Numbered from the stretch's first letter, positions 27,206-36,312 are shown. The stretch: 64,000 bases of DNA from an uncultured Collinsella sp. (GCA_902491765.1 CABUIY010000010.1:1-64000), one strand, 5' to 3'. Numbers and translations are program-made. The notes: generated by a model not told the origin, from the sequence alone.

Positions 27206-27345
27206 AACCCGGGAGCCCCGGCAGGGCGGGTGTTTCCTCAAAATTTCAAACAGTCCTGCGCAAGACGAAGGCCACATTAAGTGGCCTTCTTTGCGTGCGG
27301 AACTCATTTTGAGCAAGCACCCGTCCTGCCGGGGCTCCCGGGTTC
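27206..27345 (-). repeat. Structured hairpin element A, downstream of gatB
   Basis: Outer arms 27206-27232 and 27319-27345 are 27-bp inverted repeats with one mismatch. Inside are shorter paired arms around CTCAAAAT, then a perfect hairpin GAAGGCCAC-ATTAA-GTGGCCTTC (27267-27289). Read on the minus strand it carries GAGTTCCGCACG, CACTTAATGTG and CAGGACTGT, all shared with element B at 49125-49256. The outer arms of the two elements are unrelated in sequence. Confidence 0.8.
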
Positions 27346-27396
27346 TGGCAACGACTCGGCCGTTCGGGTCAGGTGGGGCTGTTTGGAATAGAGTGA

Positions 27397-27426
27397 ATGG
27401 GCGCGCCGTTGGCGCGTCCATTTTTG
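27397..27426 (+). terminator. Intrinsic terminator of gatCAB
   Basis: ATGGGCGCGCC pairs with GGCGCGTCCAT around GTT, followed by TTTTTG. Element A is therefore inside the gatCAB transcript, between the stop codon and this terminator. Confidence 0.8.
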
Positions 27427-27431
27427 TGCGG

Positions 27432-27458
27432 GTGACAAAGGGACTGTCCCTTTGTCAC
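27432..27458. repeat. Palindrome related to the AAAGGG hairpin family
   Basis: GTGACAAAGGGAC and GTCCCTTTGTCAC are perfect 13-bp arms around a single T, 6 bp after the gatCAB terminator. Confidence 0.6.
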
Positions 27459-27498
27459 ATTGCAATAAATGTGATGAAAGTGTGGCGAAATGAGCTTA

Positions 27499-27573
27499 AA
27501 ACTTCCGTAAACGTGATATTTCCCACATTTTACCTAGGGTAAAATGTGGGAAATATCACGTTTACGGAAGTTT
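27499..27573. repeat. 36-bp perfect inverted repeat before the DUF4143 ATPase
   Basis: Arms 27499-27534 and 27538-27573 are perfectly complementary around TAG; the centre reads TTTTACCTAGGGTAAAA. It ends 19 bp before the start codon, so it lies in the leader or promoter. It may be a dimeric or tetrameric operator, a cruciform, or an RNA hairpin. Confidence 0.9.
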
Positions 27574-27592
27574 CTTTGCGGGAGGTTCGGTC

Positions 27593-28957
27593 ATGCAGCG
27601 AGATATCATTGCCAAGCTTAACGCTTGGAAAGCGTCAGAATATCGTAAGCCGCTTATCCTTAAGGGGGCGCGCCAGGTTGGAAAGACGTGGGCGCTTAAG
27701 GAGTTCGGCCGAACCTCGTACATCAATTTTGTGTATCTGACGCTCGAGGAGCCGTCACCTGGGGTACAGAGCGAGTACGCTCAGTTTTTCGAAGGTACGC
27801 GCGATCCTCGACGGATCATCTCAAATCTTTCCCTGGCACTTGGACAGCCTATCGATCCCGGCAAAACGCTGCTTATTATTGATGAGATCCAGGATTGTCC
27901 TTCTGCAGTCGGCGCCCTTAAATACTTCTGTGACGAGGCCCCCGAGTATCACGTCGCATGCGCAGGGTCTTTGTTGGGCGTTCGCTTGTCCCGTGAGACC
28001 AGCGCTTTTCCGGTGGGAAAGGTCGAGTTCATGGAGATGCGCCCCATGAGCTTTTCCGAGTTTCTGAAAGCCGAGGGCGCTGCAAACTACGACGAATACC
28101 TTGGCGGCCTGGATCAGATCGAGACAGTGCCCGATTTCTTCCATGTCCGTCTCGTCGAGCATCTTCGTCGTTATTTTGCATGCGGCGGCATGCCAGAGGC
28201 TCTTGGCCGGTGGGCGGAGACGGGCGATATCGTTCAGGTCGATAAGGTGTTGTCTGATCTCTTGGATTCCTACGAGCGCGATTTTGCCAAGCATGGTGGC
28301 CGTGCGCAGTTCGCCAAGCTTTCGCAAATATGGAACTCGATTCCAGCTCAGTTGGCGCGCGAGAACAAAAAGTTCGTTTGGGGTGCGGTGCGCGAGGGGG
28401 CTCGTGCTCGAGAATACGAGGATGCTCTGGAATGGCTTGCCGATGCTGGGCTCATCACGGCGGTTCGCCTTAATGCTGCCGGTGGTGTGCCGCTCTCTGC
28501 GTACGATGACCTCAAGGCATTTAAAGTCTACTGTCTTGATGTCGGCTTGCTGCGCCGCATGGCAAGGCTGGATGCGTCCGCTTTTGCCATCTCGGATGCG
28601 CTATTTTCGGAGTTCAAAGGTTCGTTCGCCGAGAACTATGTGCTTCAGGCATTACTTTCACAGTTAGATGCTGCTCCGCGTTATTGGACAAACGAGAAGC
28701 CGAAGCACGAAGTCGATTTTTTGATTCAAGTCGGAAACGAAATCGTTCCCGTCGAGGTCAAATCGGGAGAGGTCGTTCATTCCAAGAACCTTAAGTACTA
28801 TGCCGACAAGCATGCGGAGACGACTCCATTGAGGGTCCGCTACTCACTTAAGAACCTAAAGCTCGACGACGGGGTGCTCAACATTCCGTTGTATTTGGCT
28901 GATCGATCTGTCCCTCTTATCAAAAAGGCGCTTGATTGTGCGCATCTTGACGTTTAG
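27593..28957 (+). CDS. AAA-type ATPase with C-terminal DUF4143 nuclease-like domain
   Basis: 454 residues, ATG after GCGGGAGGTT. The N-terminal P-loop has GARQVGKT (25-32) and Walker B LLIIDEIQ near residue 95. DUF4143 follows; its C-terminus has the PD-(D/E)xK arrangement HEVDFLI...VPVEVKSG (about 380-400). This family is widespread and often present in many copies in gut bacteria. No function is established; roles in defence or as selfish elements have been suggested from sequence. It stands alone behind a long palindrome. Confidence 0.85.
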   Translation: MQRDIIAKLNAWKASEYRKPLILKGARQVGKTWALKEFGRTSYINFVYLTLEEPSPGVQSEYAQFFEGTRDPRRIISNLSLALGQPIDPGKTLLIIDEIQDCPSAVGALKYFCDEAPEYHVACAGSLLGVRLSRETSAFPVGKVEFMEMRPMSFSEFLKAEGAANYDEYLGGLDQIETVPDFFHVRLVEHLRRYFACGGMPEALGRWAETGDIVQVDKVLSDLLDSYERDFAKHGGRAQFAKLSQIWNSIPAQLARENKKFVWGAVREGARAREYEDALEWLADAGLITAVRLNAAGGVPLSAYDDLKAFKVYCLDVGLLRRMARLDASAFAISDALFSEFKGSFAENYVLQALLSQLDAAPRYWTNEKPKHEVDFLIQVGNEIVPVEVKSGEVVHSKNLKYYADKHAETTPLRVRYSLKNLKLDDGVLNIPLYLADRSVPLIKKALDCAHLDV

Positions 28958-29021
28958 ATCCTGGGTGAGCTGACGGGCGGCGGCTAATTAATCGCTCCGT
29001 TACGGCCAGGGAGCTTGGGCC

Positions 29022-30026
29022 TTAGCGATGCTTGCTTCGCCAAGCCGTGGGTGTCATGCCGGTGTATTGTTTGAAGGCTTGGGCGAAGGCGGCCTGCTGA
29101 GGGTAGCCTAGACGCTCTGCCACCTGCGCTATTGTGAGCGCGCTATCGGCCAAAAGGTCCTGTGCTCGCTCCATACGGCGTCTGCGAATGTAGGCGCCCA
29201 GGGACTCGCCAGTTTGGGCCTTAAAGGTGGCGCATAGTTTGGAGCGGCTTGTGTAGAGCCTCTCGGCCACCTCGTTGATACCCATACGTCTGCCTTTGTC
29301 GAGCGCGCGCTCAATCATTGCCGTTGCTTCTTCGGCAATGGTTATGCTAACGCGTGTGTCTGCCGCCTGCCGAGCCTGCTTGTGGGCCGCGCGCGAACAG
29401 GCGAGCTCCGCGACCATGGTCTCCACGATGCCCTGCATATAGACGTGTCCGCCTACGGTGCGGGCGCGGTCCTCGTTAATCCGGCGCAGCGTGTGGCAGA
29501 TGGCAGACGTCGCCTCCTCGTGCCATGGCTCGGCAAACGCCTCAAAGATCCCCGCGAACTCGGTGGGATAGCGGTGCTCCAGTTCGTCAAAATATCCAGG
29601 CAAAAAGAGCACCGAGCGTGAGTGGTAGAGTTGCCCTGCAAACAATGGGCTTAATTCCTCGCCACAGCTATCTTGGATAAAGCTGCAAACGGCATTGTTT
29701 GGCCACGGTCCATGCAATGGTTTAAGGTTCGCGGGCGTTATGCCAGCCTCGGGCATGCATGTAAGTGTGGGCGCGCTGACCTCGCTCATGCAGGCGTATG
29801 GCTCGGGTGTGTATTCGGCCAGGTACATATCGTGCGTCGGGGTGATGAAATGCTCCATGACGATGCAGGCAGGGGAGAGAGGCATGATCCATGCGCGGCC
29901 GTGCGCCCGGTCGTTTGCCACCTCGCCGGTAAAGACGGCGCCCTTGCCGGAAAGCTCCAGGCCAAACTGCTCAAACTGTGGTGCGTAGAGCTCAGTTATG
30001 TCGGTCGCGGCCCGATGCATTTTCAA
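29022..30026 (-). CDS. AraC-family transcriptional regulator
   Basis: 334 residues with TTG start at 30026, well spaced from GGAAGGGG; ATG 30020 is an alternative. The last 100 residues are the double helix-turn-helix (RMGINEVAERLYTSRSKLCA and LTIAQVAERLGYPQQAAFAQ). The N-terminal 230 residues are a variable sensor domain with several Cys. It is divergent from the YbtPQ-like ABC pair, with 114 bp between them, so it very likely controls that operon, as YbtA does in yersiniabactin systems. The inducer is unknown. Confidence 0.88.
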   Translation of the reverse strand: MKMHRAATDITELYAPQFEQFGLELSGKGAVFTGEVANDRAHGRAWIMPLSPACIVMEHFITPTHDMYLAEYTPEPYACMSEVSAPTLTCMPEAGITPANLKPLHGPWPNNAVCSFIQDSCGEELSPLFAGQLYHSRSVLFLPGYFDELEHRYPTEFAGIFEAFAEPWHEEATSAICHTLRRINEDRARTVGGHVYMQGIVETMVAELACSRAAHKQARQAADTRVSITIAEEATAMIERALDKGRRMGINEVAERLYTSRSKLCATFKAQTGESLGAYIRRRRMERAQDLLADSALTIAQVAERLGYPQQAAFAQAFKQYTGMTPTAWRSKHR

Positions 30027-30140
30027 AAGCGTCCCCTTCCTTTGCAGAAACGTCCACGCCTGGCTCGATTGTGAGCCATGGCTAACATATCAATGATAAG
30101 TTGATTACGGTTAACTCTCAAGCCGTTAGAAAGGAATCTC
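30027..30140. promoter_or_regulatory. Divergent control region of AraC gene and ABC pair
   Basis: Contains TGGCTC-N6-GAGCCA (30061-30078) and ATCAA-N7-TTGAT (30089-30105). Either could be a regulator site. Promoter boxes cannot be assigned with confidence. Confidence 0.4.
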
Positions 30141-31967
30141 ATGGCAAAGGGATCAAAAAGTGAAGGCGGCGGTATCGGCGAGCTGCTTGCATATGCCGGC
30201 GACCGCAAATTCCTAACGTATTTGGGCATGGCCCTCTCGGCGCTCTCGCAGCTGCTGAGCTTTGGACCGTACGTGTGCATCTGGTTTGTCGCGCGAGAGC
30301 TTATCGCTGTGGCGCCTAACTGGAGTGAAGCCACCGATATCGCGATGTATGGCTGGTGGGCCGTGGGTTTTGCCCTGGCAAGCATCGTAGTTTATTTCGT
30401 GGGGCTCATGTGTACGCACCTGTCTGCGTTTCGCTGCGCGTCCAATATCCGCAAGACTACGAGCGAGCACCTGCTTAAGCTGCCGCTTGGCTACTTTGAC
30501 ACGCACGCCACCGGTGAGCTGCGCCGTATTGTAGACGGATGCGCCGCCTCCACCGAGACCCTGCTCGCGCACATGCTGCCCGATATCGCCGGCGCCACTG
30601 CCATGGTCGCAGGCTTGCTCGTGCTGCTTTTCGCCCTCGATTGGCGCTTGGGGGCGGCATGCCTTATCTCGGTCGTCGTTTCGTTTGGCGCCATGGCCAC
30701 CATGATGGGCGGCAAGGGCGGCGAGTTTATGAAGGCCTACATGGGAGCGCTGGTCAAGATGAACAAGACCGGCACCGAATACGTACGCGGCATCCCCGTG
30801 GTCAAGGTGTTTCAGCAGACGGTCTACTCCTTTAAGGCCTTCCACGATGCGATCGCCGAATACGCCGACATGGCACAAAACTATTCGGGCACGTTCTGCC
30901 GAGGTCCGCAGGTACTCAACCTTACCGCGCTCAATGGTCTTGTGGCATTCCTGTTGCCCGTGGCGTTGCTGTTGGCACCGGGTGAGACGGACTTCGCGCA
31001 TTTTATGGTCAACTTCACGTTTTACGCGATATTTTCGGCCGTGGTGCCGACGGCCATGACCAAGCTCATGTTTGTGGGCGAGGCCTCTCAGATGAGTGCT
31101 GATTCGCTGGCTCGCATTCGAAGCGTCATGGATTCCAAGCAGCTCTCCGTGCCCGCCCAACCCAAGCACCCTGCCGGCGGCGACGTGCGATTTGAGGACG
31201 TGAGCTTTACGTACGAGGGTGCCGAAGCACCTGCTGTCAGCCATGTGAGTTTTAGCGTTTCCGCTGGTAGCACCCTCGCCCTGGTGGGTCCCTCGGGTGG
31301 CGGTAAGTCAACCTGCGCAAGCCTGATCCCGCGTTTTTGGGATGTTTCCTCGGGTCGAGTGCTCGTAGGCGGTGTGGACGTTCGCGATATGGATCCGCAC
31401 GAGCTTATGGACCAGGTCGCCTTCGTGTTCCAGACCAACCAGCTGTTCCGGCAAACACTTGCCGATAACGTGCGCGCCTCCAAGCCTACGGCCACTGACG
31501 ACGAAGTGCGTGCGGCCCTCTCCGCAGCTCAGTGCGACGACATTGTGGCCAAGCTCCCGCAGGGCATCAATACCATGCTCGGTGCCGGCGGAGCATATCT
31601 TTCGGGCGGCGAGGTCCAGCGCGTGGCCCTCGCCCGCGCGATCCTTAAAGACGCGCCTATCGTGGTGCTCGATGAGGCCACGGCGTTTGCCGATCCCGAG
31701 AACGAGGCGCTCATTCAGCGCGCCTTTAGCAAGCTGGCGGCGGGTCGCACGGTCATTATGATTGCGCACCGGCTTTCGACCGTGGTGGGCGCAGACCAAA
31801 TCGTGGTGCTCAACCAGGGCAGCGTGCAGGAGTCGGGTACCCATGCCGAGTTGCTGTCCCAAAATGGCCTGTATGCCAAGATGTGGGCCGAATACGAACA
31901 GGCCGCGAGCTGGAAAATCACTGCAGCGACCGTGGATGCCGCCGTCACGAAGGGAGGCGAGGCCTAA
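30141..31967 (+). CDS. ABC transporter (YbtP/IrtA-like), fused permease and ATPase
   Basis: 608 residues, ATG after GAAAGGAATCTC. Exporter-fold membrane domain about 15-320, ATPase domain about 345-580: Walker A GPSGGGKS (383-390), signature LSGGE, Walker B VVLDEATAFADPENE. The phrase EATAFADPENE is typical of the YbtP/IrtA branch, exporter-fold proteins that work as importers of Fe-siderophores. Its partner starts on the base after its stop codon. An AraC regulator is divergent. Siderophore or other chelate uptake is the best guess. Confidence 0.82.
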   Translation: MAKGSKSEGGGIGELLAYAGDRKFLTYLGMALSALSQLLSFGPYVCIWFVARELIAVAPNWSEATDIAMYGWWAVGFALASIVVYFVGLMCTHLSAFRCASNIRKTTSEHLLKLPLGYFDTHATGELRRIVDGCAASTETLLAHMLPDIAGATAMVAGLLVLLFALDWRLGAACLISVVVSFGAMATMMGGKGGEFMKAYMGALVKMNKTGTEYVRGIPVVKVFQQTVYSFKAFHDAIAEYADMAQNYSGTFCRGPQVLNLTALNGLVAFLLPVALLLAPGETDFAHFMVNFTFYAIFSAVVPTAMTKLMFVGEASQMSADSLARIRSVMDSKQLSVPAQPKHPAGGDVRFEDVSFTYEGAEAPAVSHVSFSVSAGSTLALVGPSGGGKSTCASLIPRFWDVSSGRVLVGGVDVRDMDPHELMDQVAFVFQTNQLFRQTLADNVRASKPTATDDEVRAALSAAQCDDIVAKLPQGINTMLGAGGAYLSGGEVQRVALARAILKDAPIVVLDEATAFADPENEALIQRAFSKLAAGRTVIMIAHRLSTVVGADQIVVLNQGSVQESGTHAELLSQNGLYAKMWAEYEQAASWKITAATVDAAVTKGGEA

Positions 31968-33725
31968 ATGTTCGCCTCATTCCAAAAGAAGTATTTCCTA
32001 TCCGATAAAGGCGTCGCCGGCGTAAAACGCGGCATTTTCTGGACCACGCTCACCAATCTCATTACCATGGCCGGCATGGGCTTTTTATTCCTGGTCATGG
32101 CCGGCTTTGTCGAGCATCTCGTCAGCGGGGCTGACTTGCCGGATGCCCTGCCGATCGTGGGCGGCCTCCTGGTCTTTTTTGTGTTGCTCTTCGCTTCTAA
32201 CTGGCAGCAGTATTACTACACCTACTGCATCTTTTACGAGGAGTGCGGCAAGCAGCGTATGGAGATTGCCGAGCGCTTGCGCAAACTGCCGCTGTCGTTT
32301 TTTGGTCGTCGTGATCTGGCCGATTTAACCGAGACCATCATGGGTGACGTCCAGGCCATGGAGCACGCCTACAGCCACGTGCTGGGAGAGCTTTGGGGTG
32401 CCATCATCGCAAGCGCCATTGTGTTCGTGGCGTCGCTGTTCTTTTGCTGGCAGCTGGCGATCGCGGCGTTTTGGAGCGTTCCCGTGGCCTTTGCCGTGCT
32501 GTATCTAACACGCGGCCCCATGACTCCGGTGTTCGATCGCGTGCGCGCCGAGAAGGTCAAGGTTACCGAGGCGATTCAAGAGACGCTCGACTGCGTTCGC
32601 GAGATCCGCGCCACCAACCAAGAGGCCCATTATCTTGAGGGACTCAACGTTGTGATCGATGCCGAGGAGCGCGAGACCACCAAGGGCGAGCTCGCTAACG
32701 GGCTTTTGGTCAACTCCGCCTTTGCCATCCTGCGTCTGGGCATTGCCACTACGCTGGTCACGGGTGCTGCGATGGTCGCCTCCGGGCAGGTCGACTTTTT
32801 GGTGATGTTTGCCTTCCTGCTTATGGTGAGCCGTATCTATGCGCCGTTTGACCAGGCGTTAATGTTAATGTCCGAGCTGTTCGTCGCCGAGTCGTCTGCC
32901 AAGCGCATGCGTTCCATCATGGAAGAGCCTGTGGCGCGGGGCAGCGAGAAATTTGAGCCCGCGGGCCACGATGTGGTGTTCGATCACGTGGCATTTGGCT
33001 ATGGTGCGGGCGAGGACGGGCGCGCCGGCGAGAAAGTTCTTACCGATGTGAGCTTTACCGCCAAGGAAGGCGAAGTTACGGCGCTGGTCGGTCCTTCGGG
33101 TTCCGGTAAGTCTACGGTGAGCCGCCTGGCCGCACGCTTTTGGGATGCCACCGCGGGCAAGGTTACCGTGGGTGGCGTGGATGTTGCGAGCGTCGATCCC
33201 GAGGTACTCCTGCGCGACTACGCCATTGTGTTCCAAGACGTACTGCTCTTTGACGACACAGTGATGGGAAACATCCGCCTCGGGCGTCGTGACGCCACCG
33301 ATGAGGAAGTCTTGGCTGCCGCACATGCCGCCAACTGCGATGAGTTCGTGAGTCGTATGCCGCAGGGCTACGACACCATGATCGGCGAGAACGGCTCCAA
33401 GCTCTCCGGCGGCGAGCGCCAGCGCATCTCCATCGCTCGTGCGCTGCTTAAGGACGCGCCCATCGTGCTGTTGGACGAGGCGACGGCAAGCTTGGATGTG
33501 GAGAACGAGACCGTGGTGCAGCAGGCGCTCTCCCGTCTGCTTGCAGGTAAGACGGTTATCGTTATTGCCCACCGTATGCGTACGGTGGAAAATGCCGACA
33601 AAATCGTTGTGCTCAAGGATGGAGTGGTTGCCGAACAGGGCACTCCGGCGCAGCTCAAGGCAGCAGGCGGAGAATTCGCCCGCATGGTTGCGCTGCAAAA
33701 GGAGTCGGCGGACTGGCAGCTGTAG
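31968..33725 (+). CDS. ABC transporter (YbtQ/IrtB-like), fused permease and ATPase
   Basis: 585 residues, immediately after its partner, with GGGAGGCGAGGCC as ribosome site. Membrane domain about 15-325, ATPase domain about 335-570: Walker A GPSGSGKS (375-382), LSGGERQR signature, Walker B VLLDEATASLDVENE, the branch signature of YbtQ/IrtB. Both subunits have a canonical Glu after the Walker B Asp, unlike the exporter pair at 2592-6312. Together with 30141-31967 it should form one heterodimer. Confidence 0.85.
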   Translation: MFASFQKKYFLSDKGVAGVKRGIFWTTLTNLITMAGMGFLFLVMAGFVEHLVSGADLPDALPIVGGLLVFFVLLFASNWQQYYYTYCIFYEECGKQRMEIAERLRKLPLSFFGRRDLADLTETIMGDVQAMEHAYSHVLGELWGAIIASAIVFVASLFFCWQLAIAAFWSVPVAFAVLYLTRGPMTPVFDRVRAEKVKVTEAIQETLDCVREIRATNQEAHYLEGLNVVIDAEERETTKGELANGLLVNSAFAILRLGIATTLVTGAAMVASGQVDFLVMFAFLLMVSRIYAPFDQALMLMSELFVAESSAKRMRSIMEEPVARGSEKFEPAGHDVVFDHVAFGYGAGEDGRAGEKVLTDVSFTAKEGEVTALVGPSGSGKSTVSRLAARFWDATAGKVTVGGVDVASVDPEVLLRDYAIVFQDVLLFDDTVMGNIRLGRRDATDEEVLAAAHAANCDEFVSRMPQGYDTMIGENGSKLSGGERQRISIARALLKDAPIVLLDEATASLDVENETVVQQALSRLLAGKTVIVIAHRMRTVENADKIVVLKDGVVAEQGTPAQLKAAGGEFARMVALQKESADWQL

Positions 33726-33852
33726 GACTGTGGCAAGGGCGGGGGCGGATACCCGTGGGAGTGCGGATTTGCGTCGTGGTGGGTGAACCGCCGAGTACCG
33801 GGCGGTCTGGACCGCATGTTTTCAAAAAGTTAGCCATAGTTGACCAAATAGT

Positions 33853-33874
33853 TATACTAAACTAGTCTCAAAAG
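33853..33874 (+). promoter_or_regulatory. Promoter region of the P-type ATPase operon
   Basis: A -10-like TATACT (33853-33858) lies 91 bp before the small membrane protein gene. An overlapping inverted repeat TAGTT-N6-AACTA (33849-33864) could be a metal-regulator box, but this is weak. Confidence 0.35.
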
Positions 33875-33948
33875 TGTGCTCGAGCAAACTAATGAACTCG
33901 GGTGCTAAGGCACCATGCCGCGCTTGTGCGGCAAAAGGGAGAAGCAAC

Positions 33949-34194
33949 ATGAAGAAGTCGACGTTTAACACCCTGCTTGTCGGTGGCGGTTTTCTGCTTG
34001 GTACGGCCGGCATCAAGCTGCTCACCAGCGCCCCGGTAAAGAACGCCTGCGTGCAGGGCATCGCGTGCGGTATGCGCGTCAAGAACTGCTACCAGGACAT
34101 GGTCGAGCAGGCCAAGGCCAATGTCGACGACATGGTTGCCGAGGCTGCCTACATCACCCAGAGCGAGGCCGCTGCTGACGAGGCAGCCGTGTAA
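33949..34194 (+). CDS. Small membrane protein, PacL-like partner of a P-type ATPase
   Basis: 81 residues from ATG 33949 after AAAAGGGAGAAG. One N-terminal membrane segment (LLVGGGFLLGTAGIKLL), two Cys just after it, then a helix-forming tail (MVEQAKANVDDMVAEAAY) rich in Ala and Glu. It sits 18 bp upstream of a P1B-type ATPase. Size, position and layout resemble mycobacterial PacL/DUF1490 proteins, which scaffold metal-efflux ATPases such as CtpC, and the clostridial DUF6110 proteins. The match is by pattern only. Confidence 0.65.
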   Translation: MKKSTFNTLLVGGGFLLGTAGIKLLTSAPVKNACVQGIACGMRVKNCYQDMVEQAKANVDDMVAEAAYITQSEAAADEAAV

Positions 34195-34212
34195 CGCTCC
34201 TAGGCACAAACT

Positions 34213-36288
34213 ATGAGATTCTCGATTATTAACGAGATCCCCGGCAGGACCCGTCTTCAATTGGCGGGTCCTGTGCCAGAGAGCGATCTCGATGCACTTC
34301 TTAAGCTCAGCGGCGATATCGACGGCGTGCACAAGGTGCGCGTTTATGGCCGTATCGGCCAGATGGCGCTCGAATATGATGAGCAGTGTCGTGCGGGCGT
34401 GCTCGACGCCTTGGGTGCGCTCGATGCCCAGGCCATTGCCGACGCAAAGACGGGTTACGTGATGCAGCTTGAGCCACGCAAGCACAAGCTCGTCATGGAT
34501 CTTGCCACACTTATCGGCGCCCACTACGCGCGCCGCTGGTTCTTGCCGACGCCTCTGCGTGCGGTGTTTGTCGTGGCCGGTTACATGGCATTTTTGCGCG
34601 CTGCCCTTCATGAGCTGGCGCAGCCGCGCCTGACCGTTCCCGTGCTCGACGCTTCGGCCATCGGCATTTCGTTCGTCAAACGTGATGTCGACACCGCGGG
34701 CCAGACGATGTTTCTGCTCAACGTGGGCGAGCTGCTCGAGGACTACACCCGCGCCATGAGCGAAAACGAGCTCATCAACTCGCTGCTCGACGTACCCGAC
34801 AAGGCGCAAAAAGTGGTCGGCGACACCGAGGTGAGCGTTGCCGCCACCGAGCTTGAGCCCGGCGACTTGGTCGCCGTTCGCACCGGCATGTCCATCTGCA
34901 TCGATGGCGTGGTCGAGCAGGGAAGCGCCATGGTTAACCAGGCGACCCTGACCGGCGAGCCGCTTGCCGTCGAGCGCAGCGTGGGCGACGATGTATTCGC
35001 CGGCACTGTCGTGGAAGACGGCAGCATCTTGGTGCGCGTGCGCGCCAACACGGCTCAGACCAAGCTCCGCTCAATCGTCTCGCTCGTGCAGGCGGCCGAC
35101 TCGCTCAAGTCCGAGGGCCAGTCGCACATGGAAGACCTCGCCAACAAGATCGTCCCGTGGAACTTCCTGCTCGCGGGCCTTGTTGCGCTTACCACCCGCA
35201 GCCTCATCAAGACCTCAGCGGCACTGATGGTCGACTACTCGTGCGCGCTCAAGCTCACGGGTTCGGTCGCCGTCATGACCGCTATGAGCGATGCTGCCAA
35301 GATGGGCGTCATGGTCAAGGGCGCGAAGTACTTTGAGTCGTTTGCCAAGGCCGACACCATTGTGTTTGATAAGACCGGTACGCTCACCGAGGCGCAGCCG
35401 CGTCTTGCCTGCGTACTCACCACCGATGGCTGGAGCGAGGACGAGGTCCTGCGCCTTTCCGCTTGCCTGGAGGAGCATTTTCCGCATCCGGTGGCGCGCG
35501 CTGTGGTCAATGCGGCACGTGAGCGCGGGCTCGAGCATCGCGAGCGCCACGCCGCCGTCGAGTACATCGTGGCGCACGGCATTGCCTCGTCCATCGAAGG
35601 GCGCCGCGCCATCATCGGTTCCGCGCACTTTGTATTTGAGGATGAGGGCGCGCAGCTCGAATCCGACATCAAGGAGCGCATCGAGTCCCAGATGCAGGGT
35701 TTGTCGCCGCTGTACCTGGCGGTCGACGGCACGGTCGTGGGCGTGCTCGGCATCGAGGATCCGCTCAAGCCCGGAGTGCGCGAGGCCATCGCCGACTTGC
35801 ACGCGTTGGGCGTTAAGCACGTGGTCATGCTCACGGGCGATTCGGAGCGCACGGCCGCACGTATTGCGCGCGAGGCGGGAGTCGACGAGTTTAAGGCCGA
35901 GCTGCTGCCCGAGGACAAGTACGCGTATGTGGAGCGCATTAAGAGCGAGGGGCGCCACGTTGCCATGGTGGGCGACGGCGTCAACGACTCACCGGCGTTG
36001 GGCCTGGCCGATGTGGGTCTGGCCATGGGCGGTGGAAGCGACATTGCCAAGGAGGTCGCCGATATCATCCTGACCGATACGGATCTGGCCGCGATCGTGC
36101 GCCTGCGCCGCATGAGTCAGGGGCTTATCGACCGTCTGACGAGTTCGTATTCCAAGGTGATGCTCACCAACTCGGCGCTGTTGGCATTGGGTATTACCGG
36201 CATGATCACTCCGCAGACGTCGTCACTGCTGCACAACGGCTCAACGATCGCCTACAGCCTGGGCAACGCGAAGGCATATCTGCGCTAG
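34213..36288 (+). CDS. P1B-type metal-transporting ATPase
   Basis: 691 residues. The N-terminus (about 1-70) is an HMA-like domain (IPGRTRLQL) without a CxxC motif. Actuator motif TGEP, phosphorylation site DKTGT with Asp386, HP motif PHPVARAV, hinge GDGVNDS (587-593). The transport helix has YSCALKL (Ser343-Cys344) in place of CPC, so copper is unlikely; Zn, Mn, Fe or Co are possible. It follows the PacL-like gene and ends in a strong terminator. It probably pumps metal out of the cytoplasm. No clear ribosome site precedes the ATG, suggesting coupling to the upstream gene. Confidence 0.88.
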   Translation: MRFSIINEIPGRTRLQLAGPVPESDLDALLKLSGDIDGVHKVRVYGRIGQMALEYDEQCRAGVLDALGALDAQAIADAKTGYVMQLEPRKHKLVMDLATLIGAHYARRWFLPTPLRAVFVVAGYMAFLRAALHELAQPRLTVPVLDASAIGISFVKRDVDTAGQTMFLLNVGELLEDYTRAMSENELINSLLDVPDKAQKVVGDTEVSVAATELEPGDLVAVRTGMSICIDGVVEQGSAMVNQATLTGEPLAVERSVGDDVFAGTVVEDGSILVRVRANTAQTKLRSIVSLVQAADSLKSEGQSHMEDLANKIVPWNFLLAGLVALTTRSLIKTSAALMVDYSCALKLTGSVAVMTAMSDAAKMGVMVKGAKYFESFAKADTIVFDKTGTLTEAQPRLACVLTTDGWSEDEVLRLSACLEEHFPHPVARAVVNAARERGLEHRERHAAVEYIVAHGIASSIEGRRAIIGSAHFVFEDEGAQLESDIKERIESQMQGLSPLYLAVDGTVVGVLGIEDPLKPGVREAIADLHALGVKHVVMLTGDSERTAARIAREAGVDEFKAELLPEDKYAYVERIKSEGRHVAMVGDGVNDSPALGLADVGLAMGGGSDIAKEVADIILTDTDLAAIVRLRRMSQGLIDRLTSSYSKVMLTNSALLALGITGMITPQTSSLLHNGSTIAYSLGNAKAYLR

Positions 36289-36312
36289 CAGGCGTGTTTG
36301 CCCACGTTATCT

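Noticed and set aside
33828..33866. DtxR/MntR iron box before the P-type ATPase operon
   Set aside because: Only a weak TAGTT-N6-AACTA repeat; too far from the consensus to call, so it is listed only as a possible site.
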